A DNA stretch of 53,431 bases from an uncultured Lachnospiraceae bacterium (GCA_910580015.1 CAJTVT010000018.1:1-53431), one strand, 5' to 3'. Positions 5,684-14,831 are shown, counted from the first letter of the stretch. Numbers and translations: made by a program. Notes: generated by a model from the letters alone, not told the origin.

Positions 5684-7300
5684 ATGGTAGTACAACACAA
5701 TTTACAGGCAATGAATGCCAACAGAATGTTAGGGGTTACAACAGGACAACAGGCAAAATCTACAGAAAAGTTATCTTCTGGTTACAAGATCAATCGTGCA
5801 GCAGACGATGCAGCAGGCTTGACAATCTCTGAAAAAATGAGAAAACAGATTCGTGGCCTGGATCGTGCATCCACCAATGCGCAGGATGGAATTTCCTGCG
5901 TACAGACAGCAGAAGGTGCTTTGACAGAAGTACACTCTATGTTGCAGCGTATGAATGAGCTTGCTGTTCAAGCGGCAAATGGAACAATGTCTGAAGATGA
6001 CAGGAAGGCTACCCAGGATGAGATTGATGCGTTAGTAACAGAGATTGATCGTGTATCTGAAACCACCAAATTCAATGAAATATATCTGCTCAAGGGTGAC
6101 CCAGCAACCGCAAAGACCGAGACGAAGACTACATACACCTTCGAACTGACAGAGGCTGCAAAAGCAGCAGAAAAAGGGACATTGTCTGTAAAGGCTGGCC
6201 AAAATGCGTATGGAGCAGGCCAGACAGCAGCAGTGACAGCATCTACCGCTGCAAAAGGGGCTAGTATGTCACTGAATACAACAGCATTAACCGCAATTGC
6301 AGCAGGAACGAATTTGTATGCAAAGGCCGCTGCTGATCCTGCAACAGCATATGTAAAGATCACAGATGCAAATATATCAGATTACTTTGATGTTGCAGAC
6401 GATGGTACAGTCACTGCCAAGGCAGGAAACAGCTTTTTGACAGCTACGAGTGACGCAGACGCGACAGGTAATACGGGATCCGCATCAAATGCGGCTGCAC
6501 CTGTTAATTTCATTACAGGCACACCAGCAGCAGCGGCAGTTACAGGCGATTTAGATGATTATATCGAGATGGATGAAAATGGAGCTCTCAAATACAAAGA
6601 GGGCAAAATGCTTTATACAACTCCAGCAGATGTGGCTGGCCAGTACGGTGATCAGAAAGTTGCAATTGCCGAAGCAGATCTTGGTACTTATTTTGAATCC
6701 AGTGCAAATCCGTTGGTAGATCAGAATGGAGATAAGATAACAGATTTCTCTGCATACTTTGAAAATGGTTCCTATAAAGGTGGAATTTATAGAGATAATG
6801 ATGCAGGTGTTTCCACAGAGATCGGTGCAGAGCAGATTAAAGACTATGTAATAGCAGATGGTAAGTCTGTTATCAGTAAGACAGCTGAGGCATTGGAATT
6901 TAAACTGCATGTAGGGTCAGAATCCGCAGAGGATAATAAGATTGCTGTAAAGATTGAATCCATGTCTGCTGGTGGAATTGGCGTGGATGTCTTGTCTGGC
7001 AAGGGTCTGATGACACAGAAGGATGCAACTGCGGCTATTGATACAATTTCCGATGCAATTGCAAAGGTTTCTGAGCAGCGTTCCGCACTTGGAGCAGTTC
7101 AGAATCGTCTGGAGCATACGATTTCCAACCTGGATAATGTTGTAGAAAACACCACAGCAGCAGAATCTCGTATCCGTGACGTTGATATGGCAGAAGAGAT
7201 GGTTGAGTACAGCAAGAACAATATCCTTGCTCAGGCTGGACAGTCTATGCTTGCTCAGGCAAATCAGTCCACACAGGGTGTTCTGTCTTTATTGGGATAG
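5684..7300 (+). CDS. flagellin (long form, predicted phase-variable)
   Basis: A 538-residue filament protein exported by the flagellar type III system. Residues 1-140 (MVVQHNLQAMNANR... LSSGYKINRAADDAAG) and the last 95 or so (SNLDNVVENTTAAESRIRD... STQGVLSLLG) are the conserved D0/D1 coiled regions. Between them lies a long insert rich in Ala, Thr, Asp and Gly, which would be surface-exposed D2/D3. The second flagellin at 52740 has almost no such insert, so the two would make antigenically different filaments. AAGGAGG sets the start at 5684; an upstream in-frame ATG at 5573 lacks a site. A terminator follows at 7361. Its promoter is likely shared with the CsrA-like gene, and so with the invertible segment. 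Confidence 0.93.
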   Translation: MVVQHNLQAMNANRMLGVTTGQQAKSTEKLSSGYKINRAADDAAGLTISEKMRKQIRGLDRASTNAQDGISCVQTAEGALTEVHSMLQRMNELAVQAANGTMSEDDRKATQDEIDALVTEIDRVSETTKFNEIYLLKGDPATAKTETKTTYTFELTEAAKAAEKGTLSVKAGQNAYGAGQTAAVTASTAAKGASMSLNTTALTAIAAGTNLYAKAAADPATAYVKITDANISDYFDVADDGTVTAKAGNSFLTATSDADATGNTGSASNAAAPVNFITGTPAAAAVTGDLDDYIEMDENGALKYKEGKMLYTTPADVAGQYGDQKVAIAEADLGTYFESSANPLVDQNGDKITDFSAYFENGSYKGGIYRDNDAGVSTEIGAEQIKDYVIADGKSVISKTAEALEFKLHVGSESAEDNKIAVKIESMSAGGIGVDVLSGKGLMTQKDATAAIDTISDAIAKVSEQRSALGAVQNRLEHTISNLDNVVENTTAAESRIRDVDMAEEMVEYSKNNILAQAGQSMLAQANQSTQGVLSLLG

Positions 7301-7360
7301 TCCGTTTCTTGAGACAGTACAGAAATGTTTTTTTAGATATTGGAAAGATTCGAATACGAA

Positions 7361-7389
7361 AAATCCGCAGAGAAATCTGCGGGTTTTTT
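7361..7389 (+). terminator. rho-independent terminator of flagellin 1
   Basis: CCGCAGA (7365-7371), GAAA loop, TCTGCGG (7376-7382), then six T. It lies 60-90 bases after the flagellin stop. Confidence 0.85.
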
Positions 7390-7460
7390 GTGATATAAAG
7401 CTTTTATGGGATGCATACAAGCTTTTCTATGGTCATATAGTATTTCAAGGGGGTGTTTTT

Positions 7461-8396
7461 TTGAGAGAGAAAATAAAAACATTCTTGTCAGTCTGTGTAT
7501 TGGTTATTGCAATTCCATATATTGTCACGCTACTGTTTCAGGGAAATGGGCCGGAAGGAGAATCGCAAGGAACCAGCCTGCCAGACAAAGGAAAGAGTAC
7601 CCTGACAGTTGAGGTGGACGGACAGGAGTTGGAAGTGGAGGAGTATCTTGCTGGGATCGTTGCATTGCAGATTCCGTTGGATAAGGAATCTGAGGCGATC
7701 AAAGCACAGGCCGTGATCGCCCGAACCGCTTTGTTGTGGGCCGCAAAACATCAGGAGGAATTGCCAAAGTCCATGTCACGAGAAGAGATGTTGGAATTGT
7801 GGGGACAGGACGGCTTTGAGACAAATTACCAGGCCCTTGAAAGTGCACTTATGGCCACAGAAGGCGAAGTTTTAACGTGGAAAGGAGAATTGACACAGCC
7901 AGCATTTCACGCAGTAAGCGCTGGGAAGACTAGAAAAGCCAAAGAAGCTCTTGGAACGAAAATACCTTATCTGAAAAGCGTGGATAGTCAGATGGATATC
8001 CCAGCTTCCGATTATTTGAAAGTCATTTTTCTGGAAAAAGAGGAGTTAGCAGAAACATTAAAGAAAGCAGTTCCAGAGGCGAATGTGGATGCACAAAATG
8101 TAGTACAGCAGATCTCAGTTCTCCAACGAGATTCCAGTGATTATGCTCTGGAGGTTCAGGTCGGAGAAACAACGATGACAGGAGAAGAATTTCGTAATTG
8201 TCTGGGGTTAAATTCTGCCTGCTGTTATATAAAAGAAGTAGAGGGAAAAGTCCGGATTGTCACGAAGGGGCTTGGACACGGTATAGGATTGAGCCAGTAT
8301 GGGGCAAATGAATTGGCAAAGGAGGGAAATGATTATAAAGAAATTTTACAATATTATTATAAAGATGTTGAGATAACAAAGGAAAACAGTGAATAA
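7461..8396 (+). CDS. spoIID: SpoIID-family protein with altered catalytic residue
   Basis: A 311-residue protein with an N-terminal membrane anchor (residues 5-27). The SpoIID/LytB domain follows: EAIKAQAVIARTALL around residue 80 and the C-terminal GLGHGIGLSQYG. SpoIID is a lytic transglycosylase that trims peptidoglycan during engulfment in sporulation. The family signature AEMP, whose Glu is catalytic in Bacillus subtilis (Glu88), reads LQIP here, with Gln70 in place of the Glu. The start is a TTG at 7461 with AAGGGGG seven bases upstream. It is paired with a SpoIIQ-like gene 133 bases downstream, matching their joint role in engulfment. Confidence 0.8.
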   Translation: MREKIKTFLSVCVLVIAIPYIVTLLFQGNGPEGESQGTSLPDKGKSTLTVEVDGQELEVEEYLAGIVALQIPLDKESEAIKAQAVIARTALLWAAKHQEELPKSMSREEMLELWGQDGFETNYQALESALMATEGEVLTWKGELTQPAFHAVSAGKTRKAKEALGTKIPYLKSVDSQMDIPASDYLKVIFLEKEELAETLKKAVPEANVDAQNVVQQISVLQRDSSDYALEVQVGETTMTGEEFRNCLGLNSACCYIKEVEGKVRIVTKGLGHGIGLSQYGANELAKEGNDYKEILQYYYKDVEITKENSE

Positions 8397-8529
8397 ATCG
8401 TGGATTGTTAGGATATTTCAAAATGCGCTGGTAGAGAAAAAATTACATTAATTCTCACAAACCTGAATAAACCTTATTTTTCCGGCAAGACTAACAAGGA
8501 AAAAACAAACAGAAATGGAAGGTGACAGG

Positions 8530-9333
8530 ATGAGAAACAAGCAAGCAGCAGCATTTTTTAACAGAAAATCCTATTTGATCGCGGCAGTAATTATGGTAGT
8601 GGCGGCATTTGGCATGACTGGCATCTACTATACGCAGCAGGAAAAGAAACAGGAAGAGGAATTGGCTAGAGAGCAGAGAGCACAGATTCAGCAGGCAAAA
8701 GCAGAAGATGAGGCAAAAGAGAAGGCCAGACAAGAGGCTGCAAAGAGGATTGTAGAGCAGAACGAAGAGGCAAAGCAAAAAGAAGTGGCAAAGAAAGAGA
8801 AAGAAAAGGAAGAAGAGACAGAACAGGTGTCAGGAATTATTCCTCCAGAAGATGATAATTTTATGGATGAACCAGAGGTGATCTCCCAGACAACCACATT
8901 TGTGGAGCCAGAACTTCATTTTGACGCAGAGGCAGATTTAAATTGGCCACTTCAGGGCAATGTAATTTTAAATTACAGTATGGATCAGACCGTATATTTT
9001 GCAACCTTGGATCAGTATAAATATAATCCGGCAGTGATTATTCAGTCAGAAGTCAATACGCCAGTAAAAGCTGTGGCAGGAGGCAAAATTACATCCGTAG
9101 AAACCAGCGCAGAGACAGGAGTTACGATGACGGTAGATATGGGAGACGGATACAGCGCGATCTATGGACAGTTAAAAGAAGTTCCCAAAAATGAGGGAGA
9201 TTATGTGGAGACAGGAGAAACATTGGGTTACATCAGTGAGCCTACCAAATATTATTCTGTAGAAGGGGCAAATCTTTATTTCGAACTTCAAAAAGAGGGA
9301 TCTCCAGTCAATCCGATGGCATACCTTCAGTAA
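8530..9333 (+). CDS. spoIIQ: SpoIIQ-like degenerate M23 peptidase
   Basis: A 267-residue protein: membrane segment at residues 14-36, a charged Glu/Lys/Gln-rich coiled coil to about 100, then a LytM/M23 fold to the end (NWPLQGNVIL... VNPMAYLQ). SpoIIQ sits in the forespore membrane and joins the mother-cell SpoIIIAH across the septum. The M23 zinc ligands are absent: the HxxxD position lacks His, the HLS-like motif reads YGQL, and the HxH motif reads LYFEL. It should be structural. The ATG at 8530 has AAGGTGA upstream and is preferred over an ATG at 8515. A terminator follows at 9355. Confidence 0.8.
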   Translation: MRNKQAAAFFNRKSYLIAAVIMVVAAFGMTGIYYTQQEKKQEEELAREQRAQIQQAKAEDEAKEKARQEAAKRIVEQNEEAKQKEVAKKEKEKEEETEQVSGIIPPEDDNFMDEPEVISQTTTFVEPELHFDAEADLNWPLQGNVILNYSMDQTVYFATLDQYKYNPAVIIQSEVNTPVKAVAGGKITSVETSAETGVTMTVDMGDGYSAIYGQLKEVPKNEGDYVETGETLGYISEPTKYYSVEGANLYFELQKEGSPVNPMAYLQ

Positions 9334-9354
9334 AATATAGGAATCTACGAGTTA

Positions 9355-9390
9355 GAGCGGGCAGTGGTTTGCTGTCCGCTCATTTACTTT
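9355..9390 (+). terminator. terminator after spoIIQ
   Basis: GAGCGGGCAG (9355-9364) pairs with CTGTCCGCTC (9372-9381) with one wobble, followed by a T-rich stretch. Confidence 0.65.
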
Positions 9391-9581
9391 TGTCAGAAGA
9401 GTGTGATACAATGAAGAAGAAAATGTATAAAAGCAGGAACATCGATCATGTATTTATCATAAATAAATATATATATGTTTAACAATTCGCAGCGCGGTTT
9501 ATTACAAGAAAGAAACACCCTAATAATTTAGATATATTCGTGATTGATAAGATACCTGTGTTCCGGCGCTGCTTTGCATAC

Positions 9582-9603
9582 AAGAGACTGCATGCAGTCT
9601 CTT
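9582..9603. repeat. perfect 22-bp palindrome
   Basis: AAGAGACTGCA followed directly by its reverse complement. It may be a protein operator or a remnant of the adjacent palindromic element, which starts nine bases later. Confidence 0.6.
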
Positions 9604-9611
9604 TACATAAA

Positions 9612-9774
9612 ATGTACTCTCGGAATCTCTTTTTTACCTGCTTTTACGGCTGATTTTGGGCCAAATGCACACAAATTTAATCAACGTACCATCCAGGTAC
9701 GCCTCCTGAATTTGTGCATATTTGACAGAAAATCTTCTCGAAAAATCAGGTACAAAGAGAATCCGAGAGTACAT
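9612..9774. repeat. 163-bp palindromic element (hairpin MITE or REP-like)
   Basis: The two halves are imperfect reverse complements centred on 9693. The outer arms, about 28 bases from ATGTACTCTCGG (9612) to ACCTG, match 9747-9774 with few mismatches. The inner arms CGTACC (9685-9690) and GGTACG (9696-9701) flank a 5-base loop. Intermediate arms around AAATTTGTGC also pair. No coding potential is apparent. It fills the 465-base gap between spoIIQ and the GIY-YIG gene. Confidence 0.7.
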
Positions 9775-9798
9775 GAAATGAAATACGGAGATCAGGTT

Positions 9799-10086
9799 AT
9801 GGCAGAAAAACAAAATGTCACTTATATGCTCCGATGCAGTGACGGGACACTGTATACAGGTTGGACAAACAATATGGAGAAACGGCTTGCGACCCATAAC
9901 GCAGGCAAAGGCGGAAAGTATACCAGAGTACGGCTTCCGGTGGAGCTGGTGTATTTGGAAGAGCATGAGACGAAGCAGGAAGCTATGAGCCGAGAGATGA
10001 AGATAAAACAGCTTACCAGAAAAGAGAAAGAAGCATTGATACAACAGTACACAGATGGAGAGCAGGGACAAGGTGATGAGGGATGA
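9799..10086 (+). CDS. GIY-YIG domain protein (UPF0213/YhbQ type)
   Basis: A 95-residue protein that is almost only a GIY-YIG domain: TYMLRC and LYTGWT stand for the two signature strands, followed by Arg in NNMEKRLATHN and a Glu in the MSREMKIK helix. Stand-alone members are small structure-specific nucleases or DNA-damage proteins of uncertain role. The ATG at 9799 starts right before the conserved domain; the open frame upstream runs through the palindromic element and is not conserved-looking. Its stop overlaps the start of the solute-binding gene by four bases. Confidence 0.85.
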   Translation: MAEKQNVTYMLRCSDGTLYTGWTNNMEKRLATHNAGKGGKYTRVRLPVELVYLEEHETKQEAMSREMKIKQLTRKEKEALIQQYTDGEQGQGDEG

Positions 10087-11696
10087 AGAAAATAGCGGTC
10101 TGGAAACAGGCGAGTCTGTGGATAGTTTTGTCGGTTTTGTGGGTCTGTGCCTGTGGATTTCCTGAAGAGGAGAACTGGGATTACACCCATATTTCCTTAT
10201 TTTGTGATGTGGATTTCTGGACGCCACCCAAATGGGATACGGCAGAGAATACCATCACAGGGAAAATTACAAAGGAGACAGACGTGGCGTTGGAAATTAA
10301 TGTTCCCCCTCAGGATGCCAACAATCAGCTTCGATTAATGCTCGTGAATGATACACTTCCAGATTTGATTACTGTGACAGATGCTACAACCATCAGCCAA
10401 TTGGCGTCTTCTGGGAAGTTCTGGGATTTGGAGGAGTTTTTTCAGAAATATCTTCCAGATACCCATATTTTTCAGGATTTTCCGGAGGATGTAAAGGAGG
10501 GGCTGGTGAAAAGAGATGGAGGATGGTATGCATATCCTTCTCATCTTGCAATTGGAGAGATTACACAGATATGGAAACCCAGTTCTCCATGCTATCAGGA
10601 TATGGTGGAATATGCAAGCAACAGCGGTATCATTTGGAACAAAGAACTTTTGAAAGAGTTGGAAGTTGATCCTGAAGAGTTAAGAACAGATCAGCAGATA
10701 CTACAGGTATTTGAAAAGGCAGTGCGTAAAAACCAAGACAGAGTGGAGCCAATCATTCCAATTATGTTGGACGGGCAGAATTATCAGGATCATTCATTGA
10801 CATTTTTTTTGGAGACATTTGGGGCAGAGTCGGTGGATGCACAGGGAGACTATATCGATAGAATTCTTCAGCCAGAGGCCAAAGATGCGCTGTTTTTTTT
10901 AAACCAGTTGGTACAGAATGGATATTTTCAGACGCAATGGCTGACCTTGTCCAATGCAAAGATACGGAAATTGATTGCAGGTGGTAACGTTCTGGCTTTT
11001 GTGGGCAATACAGCCAATATCAATATGGTGCCCCAAGATTGGGTATCTTCTGGACCGATTCTTTCTTCCACAGGAAAACATCCAGTCTATGGAAGAGAGC
11101 AAGAAGTAGGATTAGGATGGATGAACACCTTCATATCAAAGACATGTGAACATCCAAAAGAACTGGCAAAATGGCTGGATTATATGACAAGCAAAGAAGG
11201 AATGCTTTTGTGGGATTTTGGGGATGAGGGGACACATTACAAGTTGGATGATGGGTTGGTAAAGCTTACAGAAGAAGGCAAAGAGGCGCGAAGAGATTAC
11301 GGTAATTCTGGTGTGGCTGTCTGGTGGATGTTCCACAATACCGCATGGCAGAGGAGCATACTTGCACCTTATGAAGAGGGCAGTGAGGAGGAGGCAGAGA
11401 CACAGATTAAAGTTGCTTATGGAAAAGCAAAAAGGACGAAACAATATGACAGTTCTCTGCTACATATGTCCTTGGATGAAGAGGCGCAGAATTTGGACAC
11501 AGCACTTAAGGAATGCGAAAAGCGACAGATATTAAAAGTAATTTTGGCAGAAAATAATGAGCAGTTTGAGAAGGAATACCAGATTATGATGGACAAGCTC
11601 GCAGAATTAGGAATTTACAGTTTGGATGAAAAGAAAAATGAACAATATCAAAAGAATTGTCAACGGGCGTACCATAAAATACAAAAAGTAAATTAA
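10083..11696 (+). CDS. extracellular solute-binding lipoprotein (family 1)
   Basis: A 537-residue secreted lipoprotein. The N-terminus KKIAVWKQASLWIVLSVLW is followed by a VCAC lipobox (Cys about 24). The body has the pattern of ABC sugar-binding proteins: LMLVNDTLPDLI and NSGIIWNKELLKEL, with the C-terminal lobe around GGNVLAFVGN. No ABC permease or ATPase gene is near. A YesM/YesN-type two-component system follows 15 bases downstream, so it may be a dedicated sensory co-receptor, or feed a transporter encoded elsewhere. The start overlaps the GIY-YIG stop. Confidence 0.8.
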   Translation: MKKIAVWKQASLWIVLSVLWVCACGFPEEENWDYTHISLFCDVDFWTPPKWDTAENTITGKITKETDVALEINVPPQDANNQLRLMLVNDTLPDLITVTDATTISQLASSGKFWDLEEFFQKYLPDTHIFQDFPEDVKEGLVKRDGGWYAYPSHLAIGEITQIWKPSSPCYQDMVEYASNSGIIWNKELLKELEVDPEELRTDQQILQVFEKAVRKNQDRVEPIIPIMLDGQNYQDHSLTFFLETFGAESVDAQGDYIDRILQPEAKDALFFLNQLVQNGYFQTQWLTLSNAKIRKLIAGGNVLAFVGNTANINMVPQDWVSSGPILSSTGKHPVYGREQEVGLGWMNTFISKTCEHPKELAKWLDYMTSKEGMLLWDFGDEGTHYKLDDGLVKLTEEGKEARRDYGNSGVAVWWMFHNTAWQRSILAPYEEGSEEEAETQIKVAYGKAKRTKQYDSSLLHMSLDEEAQNLDTALKECEKRQILKVILAENNEQFEKEYQIMMDKLAELGIYSLDEKKNEQYQKNCQRAYHKIQKVN

Positions 11697-11717
11697 AAGA
11701 ATAGAGGGGCCTTGTCA

Positions 11718-13439
11718 ATGAGAAGAACAAGGAAGCAAAGTATTTTTAAACAGTTTGTGATGATGGCAGTCATTTTAATGCTGGTTCTTATCATAACCTT
11801 TCTGATCACAAGCCAGCAAATGCGGATGATGCAAAAGAAGAGTATTTTGAATTATAATGATCAGTATTTGGCACAGATTGAAAATCTGATGGAAGAATAC
11901 GATAGAATGATGACACAGATTGCCACAGTCACTGCATATTCGCCCACAATTTATACTTATTTTTTTCAGAACGCAGTGGAGCGGGTGATTTCTACAGACG
12001 ATGTCAATACCGTGTTTTCTAATACGATTTTATTGGAGAATAATATCGCTGGAATCTATCTGTTTGACAAGGATATGGAGCAGATTGCCAGTATGGGAAA
12101 AGGGACACAAGAAGTGGAAGGAATGGAGTTTATCCATGTCAAAAAGGAACGGCAGGAGTACAGCAGCCTTTTTTCTTTTAAAAATTCCAATAATCCATAT
12201 TACGCGTTTTATTTTCCAGTGTTTAACTTGAACAGTCAGATTTATGGGCAACAGATTGGCATGTGCGTGTTTATTATGAAGACTGACAAATTGTTGGATT
12301 TTTTGCAGGAAAAGCAGGCGACAGAACATACACAGCTTTACCTTTTGGATAATGATCTTGAAGTTCTTGCCGTTCAGGGAGGAGATCCACAAGGAAACTG
12401 GGAACCAGATTGGATGCATAGTGGATCTGACTATCATGTAAAGTGCAAAAATCTATCAATGGGAGGGTGGAAAATAGTAAGCAGGATTCCGGTGAAAGAG
12501 TTGTATACCAGAAATGGCTTGGAAAATGGGTTCCACATGGGAACCAATATCCTTGCCTTTGGTATGTTAGCCGGTATGATGATATTTTTTTATACACGGT
12601 TGATTGTGCCTGTCCGCGAAATGGACAGTTTTGTGAATCGATTGTTGACCGAGCCAGAAGCACGTATTACCATCAAAAGACAAGATGAAATCGGCGCTGT
12701 TGAACAGCGATTGAATGAAATGTTGGATGCCATGAAGGAAAACAATATCGAGATACAAAATGCCAGAGAAAAAGTTTATCAGATGGAATCGGCAGAAAAG
12801 CAGCTTCAGATTCTTGCATATCGCAATCAGATTAATCCACATTTTTTGTACAATACGCTGGATTGTATTCGAGGGATGGCGCTGTACCATGAAGAGGATG
12901 CAATCGCAGAAATTACGCTGGCATTATCCAAACTGTTCCGCTTTGCGGTGAAGGGAGGAAACATTGTAAAAGTGGAGGAGGAAGTGGCCCATATTCGAGA
13001 ATATTCTCGTATCATAGATCATCGGTTTCAGGGCAGGATCCGGGTTCTGGTGGAAATGGACGAATGTGTGGGAGAGAAACCGATCATAAAGTTTCTGTTA
13101 CAACCACTGATTGAAAATGCGGTCTTTCATGGGTTGGAGCAGAAGATAGAAGGCGGTGAGGTTCGGGCAGTGATACGTATGGCAGGGGAAGACAGGATGG
13201 TATTTACGGTGGAAGACAATGGTTGTGGAATGACACAGACACAATTAGATACATTGAAAAGCATGTTGGAACAGGGGGAGAATCAGACTGGAATTGGAAT
13301 GGCAAATATTTATCAGAGAATTAAGTTATTTTATGGTGAGAATGCGTTGTTTTCTATTGAAAGTGTTTGGAATCAGGGGACAAAAGTGGTTATCGTTGTA
13401 CCAGCTCAAATAGAGGAGGGAACGGCAGTATATGTATAG
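11718..13439 (+). CDS. sensor histidine kinase, YesM/LytS type
   Basis: A 573-residue membrane kinase. It has a transmembrane helix near residues 14-34, an extracellular sensor region (Cache-like by size) to about 275, a second helix near 280-300 (FGMLAGMMIFFY), a HAMP-like linker, and a His_kinase domain. INPHFLYNTLD carries the phospho-acceptor His375. An HATPase follows with LIENAVFHG and VEDNGCGMT. AGAGGGG upstream supports the ATG at 11718. It overlaps the response-regulator gene by eight bases and likely senses a ligand presented by the upstream binding protein. Confidence 0.9.
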   Translation: MRRTRKQSIFKQFVMMAVILMLVLIITFLITSQQMRMMQKKSILNYNDQYLAQIENLMEEYDRMMTQIATVTAYSPTIYTYFFQNAVERVISTDDVNTVFSNTILLENNIAGIYLFDKDMEQIASMGKGTQEVEGMEFIHVKKERQEYSSLFSFKNSNNPYYAFYFPVFNLNSQIYGQQIGMCVFIMKTDKLLDFLQEKQATEHTQLYLLDNDLEVLAVQGGDPQGNWEPDWMHSGSDYHVKCKNLSMGGWKIVSRIPVKELYTRNGLENGFHMGTNILAFGMLAGMMIFFYTRLIVPVREMDSFVNRLLTEPEARITIKRQDEIGAVEQRLNEMLDAMKENNIEIQNAREKVYQMESAEKQLQILAYRNQINPHFLYNTLDCIRGMALYHEEDAIAEITLALSKLFRFAVKGGNIVKVEEEVAHIREYSRIIDHRFQGRIRVLVEMDECVGEKPIIKFLLQPLIENAVFHGLEQKIEGGEVRAVIRMAGEDRMVFTVEDNGCGMTQTQLDTLKSMLEQGENQTGIGMANIYQRIKLFYGENALFSIESVWNQGTKVVIVVPAQIEEGTAVYV

Positions 13440-14169
13440 TATATTTTTGGCAGATGATGAAGTTTGGGAAACATTGGGACTTAAGAAATTAATTGAAAAA
13501 TCGGAGTTGCCCATTCAGGTAGTCGGGCAAGCGGAAAATGGAATTGGGGCATTAAAAGCCTTACAGGAAATACAGCCAGATATTTTGATTACAGACATAC
13601 GTATGCCTGGTCTGAACGGACTGGAACTGTCAGAAAAAATCAGAGAGCTTGGATTAAAAACAGAGATCATTTTGCTCAGTGGATATGCTGAATTTGAATA
13701 TGCACGAACTGCTTTGCGTTTCGGAATACGCAACTATCTCTTAAAACCTGTTAGCCAGGAAAATTTAAATGAAGTTCTTGGAGAACTTGTTGCGGAAAAA
13801 GATAAAAAGCTTCATACAGTGTCAGAAGAAGAGGTTCCAGAAAGTAATATCGAACGAATTTTTCATGAGATTGAAGTGTCATACATGGAAGATATTACCT
13901 TGAATAGCTTGGCAGACAAATACAATATCAGTGCAAGCCGTCTAAGCATTCGCGTAAAGGAAATACTTGGAATGTCTTTTTCCAAATATCTCACCTCAAA
14001 GCGAATACAAAAGGCGAAGGAACTGCTGGAGGATGACAGGCTGTCTGTGGAACAAATTGCCGAAATGGTAGGTTATCGTGATTACTTTTATTTTACCAAA
14101 GTATTTAAGAAGACAGAAGGGGTTTCCCCCAGCAGTTATCGCAAAAACAGGCGTGCGATTCGTTCTTAG
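13432..14169 (+). CDS. AraC-type response regulator, YesN type
   Basis: A 245-residue transcription factor. The receiver domain occupies residues 1-120 with acidic pocket DDE (8-10), phospho-acceptor Asp55 in ILITDIRMPG and Lys in YLLKP. A linker leads to two AraC helix-turn-helices at about 145-240 (LNSLADKYNISASRLS and VEQIAEMVGYRDYFYFTKVFKK). It is the partner of the overlapping kinase. Such regulators usually activate carbohydrate uptake or degradation genes, but the targets are not visible here. The stop overlaps the convergent hemolysin III gene by four bases. Confidence 0.92.
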   Translation: MYSIFLADDEVWETLGLKKLIEKSELPIQVVGQAENGIGALKALQEIQPDILITDIRMPGLNGLELSEKIRELGLKTEIILLSGYAEFEYARTALRFGIRNYLLKPVSQENLNEVLGELVAEKDKKLHTVSEEEVPESNIERIFHEIEVSYMEDITLNSLADKYNISASRLSIRVKEILGMSFSKYLTSKRIQKAKELLEDDRLSVEQIAEMVGYRDYFYFTKVFKKTEGVSPSSYRKNRRAIRS

Positions 14170-14831
14170 AGAATTGGCATATTTGCCACAAAACAGTACA
14201 TCATAATAAAGTGGCACACACTGCCTCCCATGACAAACAGATGAAAAATCTCATGAGAACCGAAATTTTTATGCCTGGAATTGAAGATTGGAAGCTTTAA
14301 TGCGTATATAATGCCCCCAATGGTATAAATAATGCCTCCGGCCAACAGCCACAGGAAAGCCTGCTGAGATAAGGAATTCATAATCTGGGTGAAAGCCAGC
14401 ACGCAGATCCAACCCATTGCGATATATAATATGGAAGAAAACCATTTCGGGCAGGTAATCCAGAATGCTTTAACCAGGATTCCCACCAGGGCAATTCCCC
14501 ATACCAGAGCGAGAAGCGAATATCCTACCGTACCATTGAGTACAATGACACATACAGGGGTGTAAGTGCCTGCAATCAGTACAAAAATCATCATATGATC
14601 CAGTTTCCGAAGGATGCAGTTGACTTTTTTGGATAAATCCAATGCGTGATAGGTTGCACTGGCGCCATAGAGAAGAACCATACTCAGGATGAAAATAGCG
14701 AGAGAAACCATATGAATCTTATCAGGATTTAGGGATGCACGAATTAATAGAGGAGTTGTAGCAAACAATGCCATCAACATTCCGATAAAGTGGGTAATGG
14801 AACTTCCAGGATCTTTTAATTTGAATTTCAT
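14166..14831 (-). CDS. hemolysin III / PAQR family membrane protein
   Basis: A 221-residue integral membrane protein with seven predicted helices. Conserved family residues are present: SATYHAL, LDHMMIFVLIAGTYTP, and the C-terminal HEIFHLFVM, which contribute to a metal site. The YqfA/HlyIII family occurs widely in bacteria; the physiological role is poorly defined and the hemolysin name is historical. AAGGAGATGG precedes the ATG. It converges on the response-regulator gene. Confidence 0.88.
   Translation of the reverse strand: MKFKLKDPGSSITHFIGMLMALFATTPLLIRASLNPDKIHMVSLAIFILSMVLLYGASATYHALDLSKKVNCILRKLDHMMIFVLIAGTYTPVCVIVLNGTVGYSLLALVWGIALVGILVKAFWITCPKWFSSILYIAMGWICVLAFTQIMNSLSQQAFLWLLAGGIIYTIGGIIYALKLPIFNSRHKNFGSHEIFHLFVMGGSVCHFIMMYCFVANMPIL

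Noticed and set aside
7176..7460. Upstream extension of the SpoIID gene overlapping flagellin 1
   Set aside because: It overlaps the conserved flagellin C-terminus in another frame and a terminator; the TTG at 7461 has a ribosome site and begins a membrane anchor.
9544..9798. Upstream in-frame extension of the GIY-YIG gene
   Set aside because: It runs through the palindromic element and has no ribosome site; the ATG at 9799 begins the conserved domain.
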